Shown here one piece after another: positions 1 to 6,739 of a DNA stretch of 23,023 nucleotides (position 1 is the stretch's first letter; every line of letters starts with the position of its first letter). A program made the position numbers and the translations under genes. This DNA comes from JAWAFD01 sp964467175. Lineage in GTDB: Archaea; Micrarchaeota; Micrarchaeia; Anstonellales; J096. The notes beneath the pieces are model-generated. The model did no database searches, was not told the DNA's origin, and saw nothing but the letters and a program-made list of their open reading frames with translations. The stretch is taken from assembly GCA_964467175.1 (NCBI GenBank), contig CAYXNY010000035.1, positions 1 through 23,023 of the forward strand, in the 5' to 3' direction.

Positions 1-906
1 GGGTATAATTGGATGGGGGGGGCAAGAGGATTGCGGGCCGGCATTGATGTTGCAGTTCTTCAGATTTTGCTAAATAGAATTTTAGGAACGAATATAAAAG
101 AGGATGGAGTTTATAGTGATGAAACTGCAGTTGCAGTAAGGAAACTTCAGGAAAAACTTGGGGTTACGCCTGATGGGTATTTTGGAATTGACACCAAAAC
201 AGCTCTCGCCGCCTACTTGGCAACATTGGAAGAGGTCGAAGTCAAACCGCCTGAAGAAGAGAAAGCTCCGAAAGAGAAAGAGGGGGAAAAGCCGCCAGAA
301 AGGAAGGAAGTTGTTAGACAGTTTTTAATACTTACAAGAGAGATTGACAGGGATTATGTGAAACCGCCGAAAGGAGTGACTCAACTAATGGACGAGAACT
401 TCTACGTACATACTGATGCAGGATGGATGAGTGCAAAAGAGTTGGTATGGAGAAATTTAAGCGAAGTAGATAGAAACTGGAATACAGATAAAGAGACTGC
501 TCAAAAAATCGCAGGAAGAGAGAACTGGAACACTAGGACGTTGACCAGAAAAAATGTTGGTGTGTTTTCCTGGGCAAATACAAAAAAGGTTTTGTTCCCT
601 TACTTAATGGCAAGCGGGCAGGAGTTTGAATTCAGAACATGGGAGCCGCTCTCTACTGAAGACGGAACGACGATACCTGCTGGAAAAGTTATAAGAGGAA
701 GGATAACTGAATATGATGAAGCGACTGGAGAGTTCAAAGTAGAAGTTTTAGCTGTGCAGGATGAGTTTACAGCCAAGGGAGAAACAGCCGGCGCTCCTGC
801 TGGTGGAACTTTAGCATCAACAGCAACATCAACCGAAACATCCAACCTCGACGTAAACTACCCCCCTCCAGGTGAAGGAAGGGGCGAAGAAGAAGGCACA
901 GGTTAA
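1..906 (+). CDS. Peptidoglycan-binding-domain protein, probably 5'-partial
   Basis: The reading frame is open from base 1, so the gene may begin upstream; the first ATG in the window is at 13 and no ribosome-binding site is visible before it. Counted from that ATG, residues about 6-70 look like a PG_binding_1 three-helix domain: LRAGIDVAVLQ, then DGVYSDETAVAVRKLQ, then the second-half repeat DGYFGIDTKTALAAY. A Lys/Glu/Pro-rich linker (about 73-102) follows, then about 150 residues I do not recognise, rich in Trp and charged residues, and a Ser/Thr/Ala-rich then Gly/Glu-rich tail that looks disordered. No membrane segment is visible. In bacteria this domain targets enzymes to the cell wall; archaea lack murein, so here it may bind another polymer or a protein. 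The gene converges on aglB with a 23-bp gap. The domain call is fairly sure, the function unknown. Confidence 0.7.
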   Translation, partial: GYNWMGGARGLRAGIDVAVLQILLNRILGTNIKEDGVYSDETAVAVRKLQEKLGVTPDGYFGIDTKTALAAYLATLEEVEVKPPEEEKAPKEKEGEKPPERKEVVRQFLILTREIDRDYVKPPKGVTQLMDENFYVHTDAGWMSAKELVWRNLSEVDRNWNTDKETAQKIAGRENWNTRTLTRKNVGVFSWANTKKVLFPYLMASGQEFEFRTWEPLSTEDGTTIPAGKVIRGRITEYDEATGEFKVEVLAVQDEFTAKGETAGAPAGGTLASTATSTETSNLDVNYPPPGEGRGEEEGTG

Positions 907-929
907 AGAGAAGAGAAATAAACAATAAA

Positions 930-3824
930 CTATTCTTTTATTTTATATATTTTCACAGCCTCATCTGGAGTAGTATAAACGAGCTCAAACCCCTCAAGCT
1001 CTTTTAAAACAAACCCTTTATAAAGATTTGAATCATAAAACCTTCCCTTTCTATCGTTCCATCCATCAACAATACTTCCGTTCTCAAGCCACACCTTATC
1101 CTTCGTGTATATTAAAGTATAAACATCATACCCGCCGACAGAAGTTTTTCCATCGTAAAGAAGGAATGCCTTATTCAGCAAAAGCTCGCCTGCTTCATTC
1201 TTTCTTTCTAAATAATAGGTAGCGGGAAGCTCTTTTCCATCCGCAAGCTTTGCTGTGGAAAGGCAATAGAATGGCTTTAGAGAGGTCTGCAGGCCAGATG
1301 GGGTTTCAACCGCGGTTATAACATACGCAACGCTTCCTTTTTTTCCGGTTATTGGGGAGACCGTGCACTCTTGGGTTGAAACATATATCTGCTCCCATGT
1401 GTTCTCAAACTCGCACAAGCTCTGGCCGGGCCATTTTGAAACATCTGTTTTGTTTGCATGAGAGCACGCTAAATAGTTGAGCGCGCCGAATTTTCCGCCA
1501 AAATGCCCGCCTGTAAAAATAAGTTCAGAATCAAAGAGAGCGTACTGCGCACCGTATTTCTTCATCGTTTCTTTGAGCGCTGGCTCGCCGTCCATTATGA
1601 AATCATGCGCAACATCTGTTATCATATCGTGGTAGGAGTGCTCGTTCCTTATTACTGCATTCCTTAAAGCAAAATAGTTCTCCCAATGGCCGTAGTCCCA
1701 CCAGCTTATAACCCGCGAGCCCTCCGGGGTATTATACCGCAGCCATTCCATAGAATCTATCCAATAGGGGGCAATCCTCTGGCATCTTATAGTCGCGGCA
1801 AGCTGTTCTGAAGAAGAAGGGGATTGTGGATTTGAAAAAAGGGAATAGATGCAGAGAGAATAGTCAAACTGCTCGTTAATTCCTTGGCTCGCGTACCCTA
1901 CCGGGTCCTGTGAAGCATAGCATGCCTGCGTTAAACCCATGGAGCAAAGCGTTGCCATTTTTGATTGAAGGGCGAGCGGGTTGTCCTGGAACCTTACTTT
2001 GTAGGAGTTGAAAAGAAGCGGGCCGGCATAAGAATATGGGTCAAGGAACCCTTCAAAAAGAACAACCAAAAGGCCGAAAGCAACAAGTCCGTTAAAGAGG
2101 GTTTGCTTGTTTTGGAAAAACGGGGAGAGCATACGCTCAAACTCCCCAAGGACAATGGCAAGGGCCATCGCGAGGAAATAGCCCATGTATATTGTGTATT
2201 TTGCTTTTATTATGCCTACCAGAGAAACCGGGAATATTATTGCAAGGAAAAGGATAATCAAACTTTCCTCCCCAAGGATGAATTTTCTGTAGAGCGCGTA
2301 TAGAGAAGCAACAAAAAGGAGGAAGATGAAGAACATGAGGAAGCTAACATCCTTATCATCATAAAAAAGGGAGGACTCGAATGCTGTGTTCGCAACCCCG
2401 ACGCCTATATGGTAGATGGTATTAACAATAGAAGTGAAGACAGCAAAAAAACCATACAGAATGTCCTGTTCGGAGAACGTTCTTCCCATGAAGCCGATAG
2501 AACCGTAAAAATTGCTTCCGGCAAGCCCCTGCTCTTGGATTGTTCTGTGGAGCGGGAGGGTGTACTGAGCGACCTGGAGAGAGTTTGAGGCAATGCTTTT
2601 TACAAAAGTTCCGAATGGCGTAAAGAAAAATGCGATCACAAGAACGGCCATCGCAATCCCTGCGTAGTTTATTATTTTTGACTTATCCGGAGAATATTTC
2701 TTCTCAAAGTAAAGCAAACCAGCCATGAACGCAACCACTCCGAAGAGAGCATAGCCGACGCTTCCGCCGAAATCAAAAACAAACCTATCGTTTGCATATG
2801 TTTGCATAAGGGTGGAAGAGAGGACAAGCGCAAGAAGGACGGCTGCGTTTATAAATATGGGCGTGGGCTCTTTCTCCCCTTTTATAAAAAGATGGATCGC
2901 ATGAATCGGGATGAATATGATAAGCGCAGACATGGCTACAACTATTGAGGAAGAGCCGAGATAGACCGCGGCGAGGGCTAGGGCTGCGATGAGCGCAAAT
3001 GTGCTATCCCTGTTTTTTATCGCTAGAGCATAAGAAGCTAAAAAGAAAGAAAGCGAGAAAAACGCGTACGGCTGGATTTCAAACTCCCCAGCCATTGTTT
3101 TCAAAACGAATATTGGAATGAACGAAGCAAGAAATGCCGCGAGGAGCGCGTATTCCCTTTTGTACTCTGATGAAAGGAAAATATAGAGAAAGAATACCGC
3201 AAGGGCTGCTGCGATCGGCGGGTAAACGCTGCAAATAGCCGAGAGAAGATAGTTGTCTGCTTTTCCCCCCCACGTGTAAAAGGAGTACCATTCTGCTTCA
3301 AGGAAAGAAAGAATAGGCTTAACCCTGTGGTTGACTTCGTGGGGCCACCAGGCGGTTCCATCATTCAGAGGGGCAAAACCTTTTGATAAATAGAGGTACG
3401 GCTCGTATGCGTAGTAGTATGGGTCAAGCTCTTGAAAGATCGGTCCGTAGCTCTGAAGCCTTATCCAGAATGCAAGCAAAATAAGGAAGATGATGCCGAG
3501 AAAAACCCATCTATGCTCCTTCGCCTCGGTTTTTATTCCCCCCAAGCCCTCAAAGCCTTTTTTATAGTAAAAAACCGCTATGGAGAGCGCATAGAATAGA
3601 AGGGTGATGGCAAATGCAAGGTTGAAGGTGTAGTTTATTCCGGCGAGCTGGGCCAGGAATATGAGGAACGGAACAATTATTATTCCAAGCGCAAAACCAA
3701 ATATTATTTTTTCTATTATGAGAAGCTTCTTTTCTTTGAGAATGCCTAGAGAAAGCAGAGCTCCAGGCAGGAAGTTTGCAAGGAACACCCATAATAAAAG
3801 GTAGAAAGGATTGAACGAGAACAT
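930..3824 (-). CDS. aglB: Oligosaccharyltransferase STT3/AglB
   Basis: This is the catalytic subunit of N-glycosylation, transferring a lipid-linked glycan to Asn-X-Ser/Thr on the outer face of the membrane. The 964-residue protein has a polytopic N-terminal part (to about residue 600, roughly a dozen hydrophobic segments) and a soluble C-terminal part. The diagnostic WWDYG motif, which reads the sequon, lies at residues 708-712. The first outer loop has ELDPYYY with D134, matching the catalytic Asp-Pro of STT3 proteins. The second acidic motif, usually a D-x-D or D-N-E type, reads GEFE (E247, E249). Length fits archaeal AglB. The ATG at 3824 is supported by a TATA-like element 27 nt upstream, which implies a leaderless mRNA. 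Downstream of the ftsZ pair it may also be reached by read-through. Substrates may include the lipoprotein and exported proteins of the right-hand operon (inference). Confidence 0.93.
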   Translation of the reverse strand: MFSFNPFYLLLWVFLANFLPGALLSLGILKEKKLLIIEKIIFGFALGIIIVPFLIFLAQLAGINYTFNLAFAITLLFYALSIAVFYYKKGFEGLGGIKTEAKEHRWVFLGIIFLILLAFWIRLQSYGPIFQELDPYYYAYEPYLYLSKGFAPLNDGTAWWPHEVNHRVKPILSFLEAEWYSFYTWGGKADNYLLSAICSVYPPIAAALAVFFLYIFLSSEYKREYALLAAFLASFIPIFVLKTMAGEFEIQPYAFFSLSFFLASYALAIKNRDSTFALIAALALAAVYLGSSSIVVAMSALIIFIPIHAIHLFIKGEKEPTPIFINAAVLLALVLSSTLMQTYANDRFVFDFGGSVGYALFGVVAFMAGLLYFEKKYSPDKSKIINYAGIAMAVLVIAFFFTPFGTFVKSIASNSLQVAQYTLPLHRTIQEQGLAGSNFYGSIGFMGRTFSEQDILYGFFAVFTSIVNTIYHIGVGVANTAFESSLFYDDKDVSFLMFFIFLLFVASLYALYRKFILGEESLIILFLAIIFPVSLVGIIKAKYTIYMGYFLAMALAIVLGEFERMLSPFFQNKQTLFNGLVAFGLLVVLFEGFLDPYSYAGPLLFNSYKVRFQDNPLALQSKMATLCSMGLTQACYASQDPVGYASQGINEQFDYSLCIYSLFSNPQSPSSSEQLAATIRCQRIAPYWIDSMEWLRYNTPEGSRVISWWDYGHWENYFALRNAVIRNEHSYHDMITDVAHDFIMDGEPALKETMKKYGAQYALFDSELIFTGGHFGGKFGALNYLACSHANKTDVSKWPGQSLCEFENTWEQIYVSTQECTVSPITGKKGSVAYVITAVETPSGLQTSLKPFYCLSTAKLADGKELPATYYLERKNEAGELLLNKAFLLYDGKTSVGGYDVYTLIYTKDKVWLENGSIVDGWNDRKGRFYDSNLYKGFVLKELEGFELVYTTPDEAVKIYKIKE

Positions 3825-3847
3825 GGGTAGTAGAATAAATCAAAATG

Positions 3848-3855
3848 TTTAAAAA
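3848..3855 (-). promoter_or_regulatory. TATA box of aglB
   Basis: On the minus strand the short gap between ftsZ and aglB reads TTTTTAAA, centred about 27 nt before the aglB ATG. That spacing predicts transcription starting at or next to the start codon (leaderless). The surrounding A/T-rich DNA lowers certainty. Confidence 0.5.
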
Positions 3856-3864
3856 CAAATTTTT

Positions 3865-4875
3865 TTATGCATGAGCAAATATTTCGCTTTTCTGCTCAAG
3901 ATAAGCCGGCTCAGGTTCGCGCATCCCTGTTATGTGCGGGGATTTCACACCAGTTATCACCGCGGTAACAACAACCTCATCCTCGCTTAAAGATGAATTT
4001 ACCCTCGCTCCGAGTTTTACTTCAGCATCCGGTGAAAAGCTAACCGTCATAAGCTCTCCTATCCTTATCGCTTCTCCAAGAGTAAGCTTCGGGCTTCCCT
4101 CAACATGCACAAGCGCTCCTTTTGCATCCTCATAATCTACTTCAAGGAGAGGGTGTTCAAGGGTGTTTTTCACGGCCTCCTCAACCCTGTTCGGCCCTTT
4201 CCCTTCCCCCAAGCTGATCATGGAAAGGCCTTTTTTCTCCATCACAGCTTTCAAATCCGCAAAATCCATGTTGAGCATGGATGGGAGGACTATTGAATCC
4301 GCAATTCCCTTCACCGCCCTTCCCACTATGCTGTCCGCAAGCTCAAAGGCCTTATCCAGAGGGAGGTCCGGAACATACTGCACCATTCTATTGTTGTCTA
4401 TCACAACAACGCTGTCGCAAACATTTATGAGTTTTTTTATTCCCGCCTGCGCTGTTTTCATCCTCGACCTCTCGAGCGCAAACGGGTAGGTGACCATTCC
4501 GATAACTATCGCCCCTTTTTCCTTAGCAATATCGGCAATAATGGGTGCCGCGCCTGTTCCTGTTCCTCCGCCCATCCCGGCGGAGATGAAAACAACCTCG
4601 TTCTCTCCTATCCTTTCTGCCAGAAGTTTTCTGTCTTCTTCTGCGCATTTCTTTGCAACATCAGGCACCCCGCCTGCACCAAGCCCTTTCGTGATGCTTT
4701 TTCCTATGAGAATTTTTTCATCAGAATGTATAAACCTAAGATGCTTTGCGTCTGTGTTTACTGCGATCGTTCTGGCGCTTTCTATCCCGCTTTTCTTCAG
4801 CCTGCTCACTGCGTTGCTTCCTGCGCCTCCTACTCCGATTACTGCGATTCGCACATCCGCATTGTTGGTCGCCAT
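3865..4875 (-). CDS. ftsZ: Cell division GTPase FtsZ, FtsZ2-like, second copy
   Basis: Tubulin-family GTPase that polymerises into the division ring. From the ATG at 4875 (336 residues) the order is: GVGGAGSNAVSRL (first GTP-binding loop), NTDAKHL, LIGKSITKGLGAGG, the tubulin signature GMGGGTGTGAAP, DNNRMVQYVPDLP, and the T7 synergy loop NMDFADLKAVM, which supplies Asp for GTP hydrolysis across the subunit interface. All catalytic motifs are intact. DNNR, the ERSR after the signature motif and the GMGGGTGTGAAP version point to archaeal FtsZ2 rather than FtsZ1. A GTG at 4884 could add three residues; I prefer the ATG, which is preceded by a weak GTGGT. The gene lies 39 bp after the other ftsZ and is probably co-transcribed. 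The short tail ends in EIFAHA, without the longer linker and tail of some FtsZ proteins. Confidence 0.92.
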   Translation of the reverse strand: MATNNADVRIAVIGVGGAGSNAVSRLKKSGIESARTIAVNTDAKHLRFIHSDEKILIGKSITKGLGAGGVPDVAKKCAEEDRKLLAERIGENEVVFISAGMGGGTGTGAAPIIADIAKEKGAIVIGMVTYPFALERSRMKTAQAGIKKLINVCDSVVVIDNNRMVQYVPDLPLDKAFELADSIVGRAVKGIADSIVLPSMLNMDFADLKAVMEKKGLSMISLGEGKGPNRVEEAVKNTLEHPLLEVDYEDAKGALVHVEGSPKLTLGEAIRIGELMTVSFSPDAEVKLGARVNSSLSEDEVVVTAVITGVKSPHITGMREPEPAYLEQKSEIFAHA

Positions 4876-4887
4876 CTGAACCACAAC

Positions 4888-4914
4888 TTAATAAAAAAAT
4901 AAAAAAAGAAAAAA
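4888..4914 (-). terminator. T-rich spacer between the two ftsZ genes
   Basis: Read on the minus strand, the spacer after the first ftsZ stop is a run of T6, T7 and T6 broken by single C or A bases, with no hairpin. Archaeal RNA polymerase can stop at such tracts, so part of the transcript may end here. The same A/T run could serve as a weak TATA element for the second ftsZ. Either use is inference. Confidence 0.4.
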
Positions 4915-5988
4915 TCAGAGGAGGTCAAGGTCTCCTGAGTAGGCCGGGGCCGGGAGGGCCTCTTCCTGCGGGAACGCGCCGAGAATGCTCGCGCCTCTGA
5001 CCCCTGTAACTATCGCGACGATCTCAAGCTTCCCCTCGTAGTTGTTCATTATCCTCGCTCCCCACTTTACATTTGCTTCTGCATCCATCTTCTCGGTTAT
5101 TATCTCTCCGGCTTTTATGGCGTCGCCGAGAGTGAGGTCGCTTCCTCCGGAGATGTGGATGAGCGCGCCTTTTGAGCCCTCAAAATCTACATCGAGCAGC
5201 CTGTTCTTCAGCACGCTTTCCGCTGCCGACTTCACCCTATCTGCTCCTTTTCCTTCTCCAACAGCTATGAAACCGACTCCGCCTCCCTTCATGATTGCTC
5301 TTACATCCGCGAAGTCTATGTTAATGAGGGAAGGCTGGGTAATTGTCCACACCAAACCTGAGATCGCGCGCGCCAAAATTTCATCCGCAACAGCAAATGC
5401 CTCTGTCATCGGAAGGTTCGGAACAAGCTGAACCAGCCTGTTGTTGTCCAAAATTATAACCGAATCGCAGTGCTTTCTCAGTTTTGTAATGCTCTCATCA
5501 GCCTTCTTCCTTCGCGCCCTTTCCAGAGCGAACGGGTACGTGACCATGGCAACGGTAATTGCGCCCTGCTCCTTCGCTATCTCAGCAACCGTAGGAGCTG
5601 CTCCGCCTCCGGTTCCTCCGCCCATTCCTCCACAGATGAAAACAAGGTGTGCATTCTCAAGCTCCTTCTCGATCATGTGCCTGTCCACTTCTGCTGCCTT
5701 TTCTCCTATATCCGGATACCCGCCCGCGCCAAGGCCCTTTGTGATGCTCTTCCCTATGAGCACCTTCTTCGCCCTCTCATGCATGATGTTAAGATGCTGC
5801 TGGTCTGTGTTTATTGCAACAAGTTCTGTTCCTTTCACTCCTGCCTTCACCAGCCGGTTTATGGTATTGTTTCCCGCTCCTCCAACCCCGCAGGTCACGA
5901 TTTTTATGTGCTCGCTCCCTACCTCGTCCTCCTCCTTCGCCTCGGTTTTTGAGGAGGCGCTCAAGACATCTTTTATCAAACTATCCAT
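4915..5988 (-). CDS. ftsZ: Cell division GTPase FtsZ, FtsZ2-like, first copy
   Basis: Second FtsZ of the tandem pair, 357 residues from the ATG at 5988 (MDSLIKDVL, a typical archaeal FtsZ start). An upstream in-frame start at 6075 is rejected because a TATA box lies between the two, and because GAGGTGA sits 5 nt before the chosen ATG. Motifs: GVGGAGNNTINRL, NTDQQHL, LIGKSITKGLGAGGYPD, DNNRLVQLVPNLP, ITQPSLINIDFADV (T7 loop with both Asp) and GGSDLTLGDA, all close to archaeal FtsZ2. One oddity is the GTP-binding signature, which reads GGGTGGGAAP: Gly replaces the Thr/Ser found in the usual GGGTG[ST]G. An acidic spacer near the N terminus (EAKEEDEVGSE) precedes the GTPase domain. It heads a probable two-gene ftsZ operon. 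Confidence 0.93.
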   Translation of the reverse strand: MDSLIKDVLSASSKTEAKEEDEVGSEHIKIVTCGVGGAGNNTINRLVKAGVKGTELVAINTDQQHLNIMHERAKKVLIGKSITKGLGAGGYPDIGEKAAEVDRHMIEKELENAHLVFICGGMGGGTGGGAAPTVAEIAKEQGAITVAMVTYPFALERARRKKADESITKLRKHCDSVIILDNNRLVQLVPNLPMTEAFAVADEILARAISGLVWTITQPSLINIDFADVRAIMKGGGVGFIAVGEGKGADRVKSAAESVLKNRLLDVDFEGSKGALIHISGGSDLTLGDAIKAGEIITEKMDAEANVKWGARIMNNYEGKLEIVAIVTGVRGASILGAFPQEEALPAPAYSGDLDLL

Positions 5989-5993
5989 CCTGG

Positions 5994-6000
5994 TCACCTC
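5994..6000 (-). promoter_or_regulatory. Shine-Dalgarno site of first ftsZ
   Basis: On the minus strand GAGGTGA stands 5 nt before the ATG at 5988 and matches the archaeal anti-SD well. It decides the start codon and shows that this mRNA has a short leader, unlike the leaderless genes around it. Confidence 0.75.
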
Positions 6001-6022
6001 GGTAGGAGGGAAGGAAAATAGC

Positions 6023-6032
6023 TTTATATACC
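6023..6032 (-). promoter_or_regulatory. TATA box of the ftsZ pair
   Basis: On the minus strand GGTATATAAAGC lies about 40 nt before the ATG at 5988, with purine-rich GAAA just upstream in the BRE position. Transcription would begin about 25 nt downstream of the box, giving a leader of about 15 nt that holds the Shine-Dalgarno site. Confidence 0.7.
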
Positions 6033-6107
6033 TTTCATTTACCGACGGAAATAAAAATACATATTTTTCAACCAACCTACCCTACTTCCACTAATCCCAG
6101 ACGAAAA

Positions 6108-6117
6108 ATATTTAAAT
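6108..6117 (+). promoter_or_regulatory. TATA box of vapBC
   Basis: ATATTTAAAT lies about 40 nt before the preferred vapB ATG at 6152. GAGG at 6140-6143 is the probable ribosome-binding site. VapB-type antitoxins usually repress their own promoter, so an operator is expected here. I see only a small A/T hairpin at 6053-6068 (AAAAAT, 4-nt loop, ATTTTT) and no clear operator palindrome. Confidence 0.6.
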
Positions 6118-6151
6118 GTATTTATTGAATGTATTTAGCGAGGCGGTCAGG

Positions 6152-6382
6152 ATGGTGCGTGTAATTACTATTAGGGATGATGTGTACAAGAAACTGGACA
6201 AGCTTAAAAAATCCAAAGGGATGAGTTTTTCCGAGGCGATAGAATACCTTGTTTCAGTTTCGCAGGAGAAGAGAACTGATTTGAGCATAATGGAGTTTGC
6301 AGGGATTCTTGGGCCCAGGGATGTTGATGAAAAACAGCTTGCAACCTTGAAGAGGTGGCTGGATGGTAAAAATATGCCTTGA
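6152..6382 (+). CDS. vapB: VapB-type antitoxin, archaeal
   Basis: Short 76-residue protein starting MVRVITIRDDVYKKL. It matches the archaeal VapB pattern: a beta strand (RVITI), a helix with DDVYKKLDKLK, then KGMSFSEAIEYLV, together a ribbon-helix-helix-like DNA-binding dimer. The remaining C-terminal 35 residues would wrap around and inhibit the toxin. An in-frame ATG at 6116 would add twelve residues but falls next to the TATA box, so the ATG at 6152, preceded by GAGG, is preferred. It overlaps vapC by 20 bp, the usual arrangement in this operon type and a sign of coupled translation. Confidence 0.85.
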   Translation: MVRVITIRDDVYKKLDKLKKSKGMSFSEAIEYLVSVSQEKRTDLSIMEFAGILGPRDVDEKQLATLKRWLDGKNMP

Positions 6383-6734
6383 CTCTGATATTATATTAGA
6401 CTTTTTGGAAGGCAGAAGAGCAACGATAGAAAAACTGAAATACTATATTGAAAAGGAGGAGATTGTGACTACGAGCATAGTAATGTTTGAGGTTCTTTCG
6501 AGCGTAAAATCCACTGCGCCTGTGCTGAGGTTCATGGAGCAGTTGGATATCCTGTCTTTTGACAAGCAGAGCGCGGAGCTTGCATCAAAGTTATACCGCG
6601 ACGGAGTGAAGGAGGGTGTAAGGATCTCCTCGCGCGCGCTCATAAACGCGGCAATCTGCATGAAGAACGACGCCTTCCTCTTCACGAAAAACAGGAACGA
6701 GTATGAGGGTATAAAGGGGCTGAAAGTAGTTTGA
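6363..6734 (+). CDS. vapC: VapC-type PIN-domain toxin, possibly weakened active site
   Basis: A 123-residue PIN-domain protein; VapC toxins are Mg-dependent RNases that cut tRNA or rRNA. The first acidic site is D7 in CLDSD (D9 next to it) and the second is E43 in MFEVLSS. The third acidic residue of the family normally opens the DALIAA-type helix; here the segment reads SSRALINAA, with R91 in the Asp position. The fourth position (TKNRNEY) has Asn110, which many VapC proteins also carry. Length is normal and the frame intact. It lies within the vapB transcript and ends 5 bp from the ligase stop (convergent). It may be a normal but divergent toxin or a weakened one; the PIN fold call is secure. 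Confidence 0.85.
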   Translation: MVKICLDSDIILDFLEGRRATIEKLKYYIEKEEIVTTSIVMFEVLSSVKSTAPVLRFMEQLDILSFDKQSAELASKLYRDGVKEGVRISSRALINAAICMKNDAFLFTKNRNEYEGIKGLKVV

Positions 6735-6739
6735 GCCAG

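Noticed and set aside
5989..6075. Upstream start for the first ftsZ
   Set aside because: A TATA box and a Shine-Dalgarno site lie between it and the ATG at 5988.
5441..6094. Plus-strand ORF of 217 codons opposite ftsZ
   Set aside because: Antisense shadow of a conserved ftsZ with all motifs; it also crosses the ftsZ promoter.
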